NCBI GenBank assembly: GCA_944326485.1
Contig: CALVED010000004.1
Span: 124,001 to 188,000, forward strand
Source: Candidatus Gastranaerophilales bacterium
Lineage (GTDB): Bacteria > Cyanobacteriota > Vampirovibrionia > Gastranaerophilales > Gastranaerophilaceae
DNA length: 64,000 bases
Direction of reading: 5' to 3'
The translations under genes and the position numbers were made by a program. A model generated the notes under the pieces. That model searched no databases, was not told the DNA's origin, and saw nothing but the letters and a program-made list of their open reading frames with translations. Shown piece by piece: positions 44,809 through 54,371 of the stretch (the first letter of the stretch is position 1; each line of letters begins with the position of its first letter).

Positions 44809-46438
44809 AAATCCAATTCTTTTTTAATAAATTTATTATTTTATCAATTTTTTTTGTATCATAATTTTCTTTTTGTATTTGTTTCTTTCTGAATATGTTT
44901 GTTGTAAGTACATTTTCTTTTGATAGTTCTCTTTTTGCAATAAAGGAATTAAATATGCTTCTTTGTAGTATTACAAATTTGAATATTTGAAAATTATCAT
45001 TATTTGTTAAAATTGTATAAAATAACTTTGCATCATCTTTTTTATTATTTTCATATAATAAATATATGCATTGAGTTATTCTTTCTTTCCATGAGTTTAT
45101 TGTTTTTTCTTCAAAAACAATATTAATATTATCTTTAACTATCTTATTTATGTAATCAATCGTTATGTTGTCTTGTTTATATATTTTATTTATTATTTCA
45201 TCTAAAACTTTATTTTCAGATGGTTTTATATACCATCTGAATGTATATTCTTTTGTAAGAAGAGATAATATTTTATCTTTTGTTGTTGTTATTTTTTCGA
45301 TGTTATTTTCAATAATTTCTTCAATAGAATTGGATAATGGTAAAATATCTTTAGTAAGAACATCCCAACATATAAATTCATAAGGAAATGTTCTTTTGTT
45401 TTTAATGGTAAGTTCTACAGCATTGTTAATCCTTGTTTTAATGTATTGCGGTGAAACTTTATATTTACCTTCAGATTGATAGAACTTACTTATTACCTTT
45501 GTTAATTCATTTTGTGAAATATTAAAGAAACCAAAACAATCTATAACTCCTAGAATATCATTAATAACTACAGCTGAAAGAGAAAATTTATTTTTATCAT
45601 TTATTCTTGAAATTAATAAAGCCTGATTTCCATTTCCGTCAGGAATTGTTGTAAAAAATTCTGCAGGTTTTGAGTTTTTGATAATATTATAAAAATACTC
45701 TTCTGCTTTATTTTCATTAGCTCCTGAAAATCTTAATTTTTTTAAACCGGTACTACAAGCTGATATTATTTCTTTGTTATCACTAGTTTTTATTAAATAA
45801 TTGAATGGGGCAATTGCTAATGAAGATTTTGAATTTATTAATATTTCTATAATTTTTAATTTTAATTTGTCATCAAAATCAGAATATAAAATAGGATAAA
45901 TAATATTTGCAAGAGAATCGCCTTTATAGTCAATTTCTAATGATTGTATCAGAAGATTTCTATCATTTTCAGGAACTGCAGATACAAAGTCTAAAAAATC
46001 GAGCATAGCTTCAGGATTAAATATAGCTTTTTCCAGTAATTTTTTAGTATCTGTATCAAGTACCTCCTGAGGATTATCAAAATATTGCGGTAATGTATTA
46101 TAATCAAAATCATTTCCTGCAATTCTTAGTAATTGTACAAGTTTGTATTTTGACTCATCAGAATAATTATTTGATTTTAAAATATCAAAAACTTTTTCTT
46201 GTATGTAATTAATATCAATTAGTTCCTTAAGAAGACATCCTGAAAAGGTATATTCATTTTCATCCATTTTAATATATTCTTTGATAAATACATCAAAAAG
46301 TGAATGTCTATCTTCAATTTGTCTTAATTCTTCAATAAAAAAATTAAGTTTTTTTTCGTTTAGTTCTTTAGATGTTTTAATTGCTGAAATAATCGATAAA
46401 ACTTTAGCTCTTATTTGAAGTTTAGATAATTGAGTCAT
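44801..46438 (-). CDS. Hypothetical 545-aa helical repeat-like protein
   Basis: This soluble 545-aa protein is largely helical. Parts look like degenerate HEAT units (KLKLKIIEILINSKSSLAIAPF; NKEIISACSTGLKKLRF), followed by a globular middle with beta strands (LLISRINDKNKFSLSAVVI). No catalytic motif or membrane segment stands out. It shares one base with the zinc-finger gene upstream (its ATG overlaps that stop) and overlaps ruvX by 8 nt. The three are therefore translated as a unit. I do not recognise the family. Confidence 0.75.
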   Translation of the reverse strand: MTQLSKLQIRAKVLSIISAIKTSKELNEKKLNFFIEELRQIEDRHSLFDVFIKEYIKMDENEYTFSGCLLKELIDINYIQEKVFDILKSNNYSDESKYKLVQLLRIAGNDFDYNTLPQYFDNPQEVLDTDTKKLLEKAIFNPEAMLDFLDFVSAVPENDRNLLIQSLEIDYKGDSLANIIYPILYSDFDDKLKLKIIEILINSKSSLAIAPFNYLIKTSDNKEIISACSTGLKKLRFSGANENKAEEYFYNIIKNSKPAEFFTTIPDGNGNQALLISRINDKNKFSLSAVVINDILGVIDCFGFFNISQNELTKVISKFYQSEGKYKVSPQYIKTRINNAVELTIKNKRTFPYEFICWDVLTKDILPLSNSIEEIIENNIEKITTTKDKILSLLTKEYTFRWYIKPSENKVLDEIINKIYKQDNITIDYINKIVKDNINIVFEEKTINSWKERITQCIYLLYENNKKDDAKLFYTILTNNDNFQIFKFVILQRSIFNSFIAKRELSKENVLTTNIFRKKQIQKENYDTKKIDKIINLLKKNWIYE

Positions 46439-46722
46439 TATTTGATTTTACTCCAGAAAATATCTAGAATTTTTTGTGCTTCACTTGAAGGTAGTTTATC
46501 TTCTAATATAAGATATTGAACGGCAATCATAGTGCATTCTGAACAAATATTGACTCCAGGACCTTGTACCATTTTTACAACTTGGGTATTTGGTCTTCCG
46601 CAAAAGCTACAATAAACCGGCTCCGGAGTATTATTTTTTTCTTCTTTTAATTGCTCTATTTGTTTTTCTTTTGGCTTGTGCCTTGCACTCTTTAAAGATA
46701 CTATTTTTTCTGAATCGCTCAT
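46438..46722 (-). CDS. Stand-alone ClpX-type zinc-finger protein (second copy)
   Basis: This 94-aa protein has a basic N-terminus. Its C4 zinc finger CSFC-x18-CSEC (in VYCSFCGRPNTQ and GPGVNICSECTMIA) matches the ClpX zinc-binding domain in both cysteine spacing and the GP-x-V-x-I-C-x-EC tail. No AAA+ domain is present and the frame ends normally. It heads the run containing the 545-aa protein and ruvX. Like the gene at 19934 it may be an adaptor or dimerisation module. That is inference. Confidence 0.8.
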   Translation of the reverse strand: MSDSEKIVSLKSARHKPKEKQIEQLKEEKNNTPEPVYCSFCGRPNTQVVKMVQGPGVNICSECTMIAVQYLILEDKLPSSEAQKILDIFWSKIK

Positions 46723-46831
46723 TATACTTTATCTCTTTTTACTATTGTCCTCCAAATATTGTATACTATTTTAAAAATATTGCAAAATTTTCATTTTGAG
46801 TTTATAGTGTTAACACAAGTAGGGGATTATT

Positions 46832-47425
46832 ATGAAAAAAATACTTTTGTTATTAACACTACTATTTGTATCTGTGATGACAACAGCTTGTATAAATAAT
46901 CTTGCAGTACAAGAACTTAATAATAAAGCAGTTAAATATATGGATAATGGTGATAGCGAGACAGCAATATGTCGTTTAAAATCGAGTTTAGATTTAGATG
47001 ATGAAATATATCAAACTCATTATAACTTAGCAATAGCATATAATAATATAGAAAAATACGAAGAGGCTGTTATTGAATTGAATAAGGTTTTAGAATTAAA
47101 ACCGGATTTTTATGATGCTTTATATTCACTTGCTGTTGCAAAAGATGCTATTGCAATGAAAATTTTAGATAATACCAATGCTTCGGATTCTTCTGAAAAT
47201 TTAACTTACACAGCGGAACAAATGTCTGATTTTAATAATAAAGCTAGTGAAGTTATTGATCTTTACAATCAATATCTTGTTAAAAAGGTTAACGCAGAAG
47301 AGACTGATAAAATTAATGAAAGAATTCAAGAATTAAATTCTCAAATTAAAGAATTTACTATGAAACTTGAAAGTGAAGTGACAGTCGATAATTCTGTAAA
47401 AGAAGACAGTTCGATAGAAGAATAA
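46832..47425 (+). CDS. TPR-containing lipoprotein
   Basis: This 197-aa protein has a lipoprotein signal with the lipobox Cys at position 20 (MTTAC). At least two TPR units follow at about residues 27-100 (ETAICRLKSSLDLDDEIYQTHYNLAIAYNN; EEAVIELNKVLELKPDFYDALYSLAVAK). It ends with an acidic helical tail. It should be anchored to a membrane and mediate protein contacts. lgt, which modifies such lipoproteins, starts 4 nt after the stop. AGGGGA upstream is the ribosome-binding site. Confidence 0.88.
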   Translation: MKKILLLLTLLFVSVMTTACINNLAVQELNNKAVKYMDNGDSETAICRLKSSLDLDDEIYQTHYNLAIAYNNIEKYEEAVIELNKVLELKPDFYDALYSLAVAKDAIAMKILDNTNASDSSENLTYTAEQMSDFNNKASEVIDLYNQYLVKKVNAEETDKINERIQELNSQIKEFTMKLESEVTVDNSVKEDSSIEE

Positions 47426-47429
47426 TTTT

Positions 47430-48215
47430 ATGTTTACTTCTCCTGGTCATATTGCTTTTTCTTTTTTATCTATTGATATTTATTGGTATGGAATAATAAT
47501 GTCTCTTTCTATATTATCGGGGATTATTACAATACTATTTATCAAAAATAAATTTTATAAAGAAATTTCTAATGATAGAATCTTTGATATTTCTTTTTTA
47601 TTAATAATTGCGGGGATTATATTTGCAAGAATATATTATGTAATTTTAGATTATAGATACTTTCTTAATCATCCCTTTTTTATACCTTGCATTTGGAATG
47701 GAGGAATTTCAATACATGGGGCTATTATTGGCGGAATTATTGCCTTTTATTTTTATGCTAAAAAGCATAATTGTGATTATTTGAAATATGCTGATTTATT
47801 TTCTTTTGGGATAATAGTTGGTCAAATTATTGGAAGATGGGGGAATTTTTTTAATTCAGAGGCCTTTGGTTTGCCCTGTAATCTTCCTTGGAAACTTTAT
47901 ATACCCTACAATATGCGTCCTGTTGAATATAGAAATTATGAATTTTTCCATCCGGCTTTTTTATATGAATCAATGTTAAATTTCTTAATATTGATAATTA
48001 TGCTTTTTATTCTTAATAAAAAATCTGAAAAGAAAAATGGTATTATATTCTTTACCTATTTATTTTTATATTCACTAGTGCGAATTTTAATTGAAACAAT
48101 AAGACTTGATAGTGTTTTAAATATTTCTGTTGTTCATTTTGCACATATTGCAAGTTTAGCTTTTATGCTTTTCGCATTTTTTGGGCTATTATATGTTAAT
48201 TTAAAGAAGACGTAA
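47430..48215 (+). CDS. lgt: Prolipoprotein diacylglyceryl transferase
   Basis: Lgt transfers diacylglycerol from phosphatidylglycerol to the lipobox Cys. The 261-aa protein has seven membrane helices and the Lgt signature GQIIGRWGNFFNSEAFG (about residues 130-146). WNGGISIHGAIIGGI holds the essential His. It begins 4 nt after the TPR lipoprotein gene. Confidence 0.96.
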   Translation: MFTSPGHIAFSFLSIDIYWYGIIMSLSILSGIITILFIKNKFYKEISNDRIFDISFLLIIAGIIFARIYYVILDYRYFLNHPFFIPCIWNGGISIHGAIIGGIIAFYFYAKKHNCDYLKYADLFSFGIIVGQIIGRWGNFFNSEAFGLPCNLPWKLYIPYNMRPVEYRNYEFFHPAFLYESMLNFLILIIMLFILNKKSEKKNGIIFFTYLFLYSLVRILIETIRLDSVLNISVVHFAHIASLAFMLFAFFGLLYVNLKKT

Positions 48216-48269
48216 TTCTTATTTTTGTAAATATTTTTTTTATTAAATAATTTGGTTTATAATATAGTA

Positions 48270-48986
48270 ATGAAAATAAAAAATTTATATTTAGTTGAAA
48301 TTATAGTTTGGTTGATTATTCTGGGTTGTGCTTTTTATTTTTTTATATATAGTTCAACTATAAAAGAAAATGTACAAAATAGTTATTATCTATTTTTTGA
48401 TGATGCAGGCGGCTTAGTTAAAGGTTCTCCTGTCCGTTTGATGGGAATTAATATTGGTTATGTCAGAGATGTAAAAATATTTGATAATAAAGTATTTGTT
48501 TCTTTTTTAGTTACAAAAAATAATGTAAATATTCCTAGAAAAGCAAATGCGAGTATTGAGTTTTATGGACTTGGCGGCTCTACTTCGTTAGAGTTAAATC
48601 CGCGTAATTCATTAGATGATAATGATGATGAGTTAATTTTACCTGTTGAAGCATATCGTATTCAAGATTTTTGGGACGGACAAAAGCTGGTTGCGAATGT
48701 TATGATTGACATTTATGGTGGAGTTGGTAAAACTATGCAGTCTACCGGTTTATTGAATAATAAAAGTTTATTAAAACAAAGTAATTTGGTAAAAGAAATT
48801 TCTAATCAAGCTAGTGTTATTAATACTGTTCAATCTGTTATGATATATAAGCTTACTGAAGCTACTCTTAATTATTCAAATCAAAAAATAGAAAATAATA
48901 AAAATGATGATGCTGATGATAAAAAAATACAAGATAGTCAATTAGATAAGATTCAAAATCAGGAAGAGGTTAAAAATTATGAATAA
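48270..48986 (+). CDS. mlaD: MlaD/MCE-domain protein
   Basis: This 238-aa protein has one N-terminal membrane anchor (about residues 6-26). An MCE domain follows, with FDDAGGLVKGSPVRLMGINIGYV at about residues 43-65 and NARKANASIEF-like and GLGGSTSLEL segments after it. It then has a helical C-terminus and an acidic-basic tail. MCE proteins move lipids between inner and outer membranes. A TTG at 48252 opens the frame, but the first ATG is 48270, and TATAAT at 48258-48263 just precedes it. No MlaE or MlaF gene is adjacent. Confidence 0.88.
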   Translation: MKIKNLYLVEIIVWLIILGCAFYFFIYSSTIKENVQNSYYLFFDDAGGLVKGSPVRLMGINIGYVRDVKIFDNKVFVSFLVTKNNVNIPRKANASIEFYGLGGSTSLELNPRNSLDDNDDELILPVEAYRIQDFWDGQKLVANVMIDIYGGVGKTMQSTGLLNNKSLLKQSNLVKEISNQASVINTVQSVMIYKLTEATLNYSNQKIENNKNDDADDKKIQDSQLDKIQNQEEVKNYE

Positions 48987-49641
48987 ATATAATAATGTTT
49001 TTGTAGTTAATCATCCTTTATGTTGTCATAATTTGAGTATTATCAGAAATAAATATACAAATGCAGAAGTTTTTAGAAATGCAATAAGAAGAATTACATA
49101 TTTACTTTTTTATAAAGCAACAGAAGATTTAGAGTTGGAAGATGTTAATATTGAAACTCCGTTAGAGATGTGTCAGTCAAAAATGTTAAAGACAGATAAA
49201 GAAATCATTATTGCTCCAATTTTAAGAGCCGGTTTGATTTTTTCAGATATCGCAAATGAAATTATGCCATTTGCAACTGTAAGGCATATAGGAATGTATA
49301 GAGACGAGGAAACACTAACTCCTGTATGGTATTATAATAAAATTCCTGTTGAATTCGATAATCCGGAAAGTAAAATTATATTAATTCTAGATCCAATGCT
49401 TGCAACTGGGAATTCTGCAATTGAATCTATAAAACTTTTTACCAATAAAAATGTTCCGCAAAAAAATATTAGGTTTGTAAGTTTAATTAGTGCACCGGAA
49501 GGCCTTGATAATGTCCAAAAATATTATCCTGATGTAAAAATAATTACAGCTAGTATTGATAATTGTTTAAATAAGTCAGGATATATAAGACCTGGTCTTG
49601 GTGATGCCGGTGATAGAATATTTAATACGGTTGAAAATTAA
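48979..49641 (+). CDS. upp: Uracil phosphoribosyltransferase
   Basis: Upp makes UMP from uracil and PRPP in pyrimidine salvage. The 220-aa protein has the PRPP-binding motif LILDPMLATGNSA. The conserved APILRAGLIFSD and the C-terminal PGLGDAGDRIF are also present. Length is normal, with some N-terminal extension. It overlaps mlaD by 8 nt and shares its last base with the pgeF start, so the three are co-transcribed. Confidence 0.96.
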   Translation: MNKYNNVFVVNHPLCCHNLSIIRNKYTNAEVFRNAIRRITYLLFYKATEDLELEDVNIETPLEMCQSKMLKTDKEIIIAPILRAGLIFSDIANEIMPFATVRHIGMYRDEETLTPVWYYNKIPVEFDNPESKIILILDPMLATGNSAIESIKLFTNKNVPQKNIRFVSLISAPEGLDNVQKYYPDVKIITASIDNCLNKSGYIRPGLGDAGDRIFNTVEN

Positions 49642-50378
49642 TGTTTTATTTTGATAATTTCTATGGAAAAAAAATATTAAAGTCTTCTTTATTAGCCGAT
49701 TTTGATTGTTTTTTTACGACAAGAGAGTTTGTATTAACTTCTGCTCAGCGAGATGATTTAATTAAAGATGCTAGTTATAACAGGGCTTTACTTCTTGAAA
49801 AAACAAGTTGTGATGAAATATGTACAGCTAAGCAAATTCATAGTGCTAATATTTCAATTGTTGAAAATAATAAGTATTTTTATGATGAAACAGATGCTTT
49901 AATTTCAAATATTGAAAATTCTATAATGCTTTTGAATTTTGCTGATTGTGTACCAATAATATTGTATAGTCCCAAGGATAATGTAGGCGCAATTATACAC
50001 GCAGGATGGAGAGGTACTGCTTTAAATATTGCTTTTTTGTCTGCAGAAAAAATGATTGATAATTTTAATATAAAACCAAGCAATATTATAGCTTTAATCG
50101 GACCTTCTATTGGAAAATGTTGTTTTGAAACAGATTATGATGTTTTTGATAAATTGATTTTAGATAGGTTAGATAAATCTTTATATATTGAAAAAAATGG
50201 TAAATATTATATCGATTTAAAATTATTGAATAAAAATCAATTAGTAAAAGCAGGTATACAAAATATTGATATATGCGACTATTGCACATGTTGTATGTCT
50301 GATATATTTTTTTCTTATAGAAAAGAACAAGGGATAACAGCAAGGCATTCTGCCATAGTAAAAATAAAGAGGGGATAA
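49641..50378 (+). CDS. pgeF: Peptidoglycan editing factor PgeF (YfiH/laccase-domain family)
   Basis: This 245-aa multi-copper-oxidase-fold protein, formerly called laccase-domain, is DUF152. Conserved motifs are NFADCVPIILYSP, IIHAGWRGTALNIAF, GPSIGKCCFETDYDVF and FSYRKEQGITARHSA. The family supports peptidoglycan fidelity and has reported adenosine-related activities; metal ligands from the C and H motifs are present. It follows upp with a 1-nt overlap. Confidence 0.93.
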   Translation: MFYFDNFYGKKILKSSLLADFDCFFTTREFVLTSAQRDDLIKDASYNRALLLEKTSCDEICTAKQIHSANISIVENNKYFYDETDALISNIENSIMLLNFADCVPIILYSPKDNVGAIIHAGWRGTALNIAFLSAEKMIDNFNIKPSNIIALIGPSIGKCCFETDYDVFDKLILDRLDKSLYIEKNGKYYIDLKLLNKNQLVKAGIQNIDICDYCTCCMSDIFFSYRKEQGITARHSAIVKIKRG

Positions 50379-50380
50379 AA

Positions 50381-51688
50381 ATGTCTGTAATAGAAAAATT
50401 AGCAGTAATATCAGATACAATTACTAAATTAATGAATTTTGTTATATCTAATGAACTTGTCAAATCTGATTTTGATGAGTATCTTGCAACTTTATCTGCA
50501 AAAAATGCAGATAGTGCAAGAATGCAAGCGTTAATTATTCCTTATATTTTTGAAAGAAGACTAACCGAAAAAAGAAAAACCATTATTGAGTTATATGAAG
50601 ATAATAATTCAGATATTTCAAATGAAGAAAAAGAAATATTATCATGTTTATCAAAATCTTTTTCTTCTGTCTTTGAGGTTAAAAGAGTTTTGAGCAACGG
50701 CTTTGAACTATACAATTTGGTAAACGAAAAGAACTATAAAGTATTATCTCTTGTCAAAATGAATAATTTTAGAGGAATAACACCGGGGCAATTTACGCTT
50801 TGCAGAATATTTCCCATGCATGATGAGTATTACTTATTAGAAGTATCTAATGTTCTTTCAAGCATTAATAAAGATGAAGTATATAAATATGCAATTGCTA
50901 AAATAATTGAAAAACCGGAAGATGCATATGAACAAAATCCTAGGAAATTAGAACAAATAGAAAAAATAGTAAAAGATTTTGGTATTAAGTTCAATGAGTG
51001 TTTTGGAAGTAATGAAGTAATTACAACTAATTTGTATGCAGATAATTTAATTAATCTTTTTAATGTATATTGTGATGATGGAGTTATGCCTGATAAAAAA
51101 GAAATTGAAGAGAATATTCATCAAGTTGAAACTAACCGATATTTTACTGTTTCTGATTTTAAAAACTCATATTCAGATTTTATGGAAAAATCATTAGAAG
51201 GTTTTTCTTCTCATTCATCAATATATGATATTGGAATAATTTATGACGAAGAACTTGGTTTGTTTGTTCTACCTTTTTATCAAACGTTTTGTAAAATATA
51301 TGAAGTTGATGATTACAAAACAATTCAAGGCTATAAGGATTGTATAAAAAGTTTTCTTGAAAATGATAAAGTACCTGCAAATATAATTAAAAATATGTCA
51401 AGAAAGTATCCTTCTTTTATGGATATTACAAATAAAATATTAGAAACTAATTATTCGTTAGAAGAGTTACTAAATTATTATAAAGCAGATTCAGTTGAAA
51501 AAAAGATATATTCTTCAGCAAGTGTTTTATATGCATCAAAAATATTTGAGCAAATGATGAATTTAGTATCAACAAAAGAAGAAAGTAAGAAAAAAGAAGG
51601 AATAGATTATTCTAATGTTGGCAGAAATGATAAATGTCCTTGCGGAAGCGGAAAAAAATATAAAAATTGTTGTATGCCAAGAGAATAA
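50381..51688 (+). CDS. SEC-C-motif protein
   Basis: This 435-aa protein ends in a SEC-C zinc-binding motif, C419-x-C421...C430-C431 (NDKCPCGSGKKYKNCC), as at the C-terminus of SecA. The rest is helical and soluble with no enzyme motif I recognise, but the middle (RGITPGQFTLCRIFPMHDEYYLL) looks like a small beta domain. The gene begins 2 nt after pgeF. SEC-C can contact SecB or ribosomes, so an adaptor role is possible. Function unknown. Confidence 0.8.
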   Translation: MSVIEKLAVISDTITKLMNFVISNELVKSDFDEYLATLSAKNADSARMQALIIPYIFERRLTEKRKTIIELYEDNNSDISNEEKEILSCLSKSFSSVFEVKRVLSNGFELYNLVNEKNYKVLSLVKMNNFRGITPGQFTLCRIFPMHDEYYLLEVSNVLSSINKDEVYKYAIAKIIEKPEDAYEQNPRKLEQIEKIVKDFGIKFNECFGSNEVITTNLYADNLINLFNVYCDDGVMPDKKEIEENIHQVETNRYFTVSDFKNSYSDFMEKSLEGFSSHSSIYDIGIIYDEELGLFVLPFYQTFCKIYEVDDYKTIQGYKDCIKSFLENDKVPANIIKNMSRKYPSFMDITNKILETNYSLEELLNYYKADSVEKKIYSSASVLYASKIFEQMMNLVSTKEESKKKEGIDYSNVGRNDKCPCGSGKKYKNCCMPRE

Positions 51689-51714
51689 TATAGATTTATA
51701 TTTTGGAATTAATA

Positions 51715-52722
51715 ATGAATTTAGTAGATATTTATACAAAGCCGATAACAGTTTCTTCGTCAAATCAGGCGAAAGCAAATTTCAAAGAAGATAGTAAAAA
51801 CTTATATAAGGATCCTTTAAGGAAATGGCCAATAAAAGGATTGGCTTATTCAAATGAATTAGGTGCAGTTGTAAGTGGTATTACTCCCAAATTAGGTACT
51901 GCTTTATGGGTTCCTGCATTAATGTATTTTGGTGCAGATATATACGATAAGTATAAGAATGATAAAACAGAATATAATCCTAGTAAAAGACGCGGTTTAA
52001 AAGAGGCAATATTTCAAGCTATGGCTAGTGTTGTAATGCCAACAATTGCAGTTAAAATGGGACAAAATACTATTTCTTCTTTAAATCGTTTTACTCCTGA
52101 AGGCCTAACTACAACAACTAAACAGACAGTTATAGAAAAATCATTGGCTTATATGCAGTCAAAAAGTTTACATACTTATGTTGATAAGCCGGCTGAATAT
52201 GCAGAAGGATTTAAAAATGCAATTTTAACAATAGCTGGTGATATGAGAGGTGACTTTAAAGCATTATCAACGAAGAAAAAAACATTTGCTTTGTTAAACC
52301 CATTGAAAAATATTGATTCTATTTCTTTCGCTAATGAAGAAAAATTATCTAATTATGCTCAAAAACAAGCATTACTTATAATGGAAATGCGTTCAAAACT
52401 AATGAATAATGAAAAACCTAAACAATTATCTGCTAAATTATTTAAAAAATTCCAGAATATTAAAGGTGAGTATAAGAAAATATATCCTGCTGACAGATAT
52501 ATGGGAAAAGCGGTAAAAAGTATATTGAAAGATTTTCATAAACAGCAAATATTTAAAAATAAAATGATAAAAACACTTGGCGGATTTATCGCATTAGCAC
52601 TTATGTTAAAACCTATAGATGAATTTGTTGAGCATTTTATAATAAAGAAAACTGTAGAACCTGGATTAGACTATATTTCCAATGGTCTATCAAGTAAGAA
52701 TAAAAATAAAATATCAAGATAA
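51715..52722 (+). CDS. Hypothetical lineage-type protein
   Basis: This 335-aa protein begins MNLVDIYTKPITVSSSNQAK and then has ANFKEDSK, a degenerate form of the F-K-G pattern seen in other unknowns here. It has a hydrophobic segment near residue 55-70 (VSGITPKLGTALWVPALMYFG) followed by a Gly/Ala helix like that in 22463-23185. The rest is basic and helical. TTGGAATTAATA gives GGAA 9 nt before the ATG at 51715; the TTG at 51703 is less likely. It overlaps the convergent nth gene by 9 nt. Function unknown. Confidence 0.7.
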   Translation: MNLVDIYTKPITVSSSNQAKANFKEDSKNLYKDPLRKWPIKGLAYSNELGAVVSGITPKLGTALWVPALMYFGADIYDKYKNDKTEYNPSKRRGLKEAIFQAMASVVMPTIAVKMGQNTISSLNRFTPEGLTTTTKQTVIEKSLAYMQSKSLHTYVDKPAEYAEGFKNAILTIAGDMRGDFKALSTKKKTFALLNPLKNIDSISFANEEKLSNYAQKQALLIMEMRSKLMNNEKPKQLSAKLFKKFQNIKGEYKKIYPADRYMGKAVKSILKDFHKQQIFKNKMIKTLGGFIALALMLKPIDEFVEHFIIKKTVEPGLDYISNGLSSKNKNKISR

Positions 52723-53358
52723 TTGTTTTTTATAGTAATCGCAGTAAGAATTTAAATTGCAGATTTTACATTTAGGATTAATTGGTTTACATATATTCTG
52801 ACCAAGCGTAACAAATAATGTATTAATTTCAGACCAACTTTTTTTAGGAAGATTTTCTTTGAGTGCAAACTCTGTTTCTTCAGGTTCTTTAGTACAAACA
52901 AGACCTAATCTGTTAGAAATCCTATGTACGTGAACATCTACACATATACTTGGAAGATTATATCCTTTTGCTTGAACTAAATTTGCGGTTTTTCTTCCAA
53001 CACCTTTGAATTTTATTAGTTCATCAATGTCTTTTGGAACACAGCTATTATAATTATTGTATAGTTCATAGGATATATCTAGAATTTGTTTGGCTTTATT
53101 TTTATAGAAACCGACTGGAAATATTGCTTTTTCTAAATCTTCAAGTTTAACATTTAAAAAATCTTTTGGAGTTTTCCCCAGTTTTAACATCCTCATTGTT
53201 GCAGGATATGTTGTTTTATCGTTAGTTCTCAACGATAGTATACATGCAATTAAAACAATAAAAGGATCGTGTATCTCTTCCATAAAATTTACAAATTCAG
53301 TTCTCGGAAGATTCATTGCTTTTATGTTTTTTATTATTTTATTGAAATTTTTAATCAT
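52714..53358 (-). CDS. nth: Endonuclease III
   Basis: Nth is a DNA glycosylase/AP-lyase that removes oxidised pyrimidines. The 214-aa protein has the helix-hairpin-helix LIKFKGVGRKTANLV with the catalytic lysine K123, and the catalytic Asp D141 in VDVHVHR. The C-terminal 4Fe-4S cluster is CKPINPKCKICNLNSYC (C-x6-C-x2-C-x5-C). The first part IHDPFIVLIACILS is also typical. It is convergent with the gene at 51715 and overlaps it by 9 nt. Confidence 0.97.
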   Translation of the reverse strand: MIKNFNKIIKNIKAMNLPRTEFVNFMEEIHDPFIVLIACILSLRTNDKTTYPATMRMLKLGKTPKDFLNVKLEDLEKAIFPVGFYKNKAKQILDISYELYNNYNSCVPKDIDELIKFKGVGRKTANLVQAKGYNLPSICVDVHVHRISNRLGLVCTKEPEETEFALKENLPKKSWSEINTLFVTLGQNICKPINPKCKICNLNSYCDYYKKQLS

Positions 53359-53427
53359 ATTTTTATATTATCAAAAAATATATTGATTTTTTAGAAATTT
53401 TAATATAACTTGTTTCATTGAGGATTT

Positions 53428-54306
53428 ATGAAAAGAAAATTAGCCGGTACATTATATGGAATTATAGCTTCAACAAGTTACGGAACTAATCCGTTATTTG
53501 CCTTACCTTTATATTCTGCTGGTTTAGGAGTAAATTCTGTATTGTTTTATAGGTATTTTTTTGCTTGTTTAATTTATTATGTTTGGTTAAAATTTATAAA
53601 AAAAATAAATTTAAAAATAACGTTAAAAGAGTTTTTTCCTCTTATTTTTATTGCACTATTCTTTTCGTTTTCATCGTTAACTCTTTTTGATTCGTTTAAT
53701 TATATTGAATCAGGAGTTGCCTGTACAATTCTGTTTATATATCCAATATTTGTCACAATTATTATGGCTTTATTTTTTAAAGAAAGAATTTCTAAAACAG
53801 TAATTAGTGCAATTCTTTTAACCTCAATAGGTATAATTCTTTTATATAATGGTAAGGATAATATTAATTTAAATTTAAAAGGTATTGGTTTAGTTCTACT
53901 TTCCGCATTATTGTATGCTTTATACATTGTAAGTGTAAAAAAAATTAAGATACTGCAGCATATTAAAAGTGAAAAATTAAGTTTCTATGTGATGTTATTT
54001 GGTTTATGGGTTTATATAATAAATTTAAATTTTTGTACTAATTTACAAATACCGAATAAGCCATATTTATGGCTATTTACACTTGGGTTGGCTTTATTCC
54101 CAACTATAATATCAATAGAAACTATTACAATTGCTATAAAATTAATAGGTTCTACATCAACTGCAATATTGGGAGCATTAGAACCTTTAACAGCAATTTT
54201 CTTTGGAGTTATATTTTTTAGTGAAGAATTAACTTATAAGATAATTTGCGGAATATTTTGTATATTAACGGGCGTAATATTAATCGTTGTAAAAAAGATG
54301 AAATAA
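53428..54306 (+). CDS. EamA/DMT-family transporter
   Basis: This 292-aa integral membrane protein has ten hydrophobic helices in two EamA repeats. Each repeat carries the family's P-x-x-x-x-x-x-F-x-x-E-x-hydrophobic motif (IYPIFVTIIMALFFKERIS; LEPLTAIFFGVIFFSEELT). Members export amino acids or other metabolites. No specificity is evident. A GAGGA lies before the ATG. Gap to nth is 69 nt; the aminotransferase follows after 65 nt. Confidence 0.9.
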   Translation: MKRKLAGTLYGIIASTSYGTNPLFALPLYSAGLGVNSVLFYRYFFACLIYYVWLKFIKKINLKITLKEFFPLIFIALFFSFSSLTLFDSFNYIESGVACTILFIYPIFVTIIMALFFKERISKTVISAILLTSIGIILLYNGKDNINLNLKGIGLVLLSALLYALYIVSVKKIKILQHIKSEKLSFYVMLFGLWVYIINLNFCTNLQIPNKPYLWLFTLGLALFPTIISIETITIAIKLIGSTSTAILGALEPLTAIFFGVIFFSEELTYKIICGIFCILTGVILIVVKKMK

Positions 54307-54371
54307 TAATATAATTAATTTTGTAATAAATTGCCGAAGCAGATAAGTATGGGATAGATAAGGAAAAAGTT

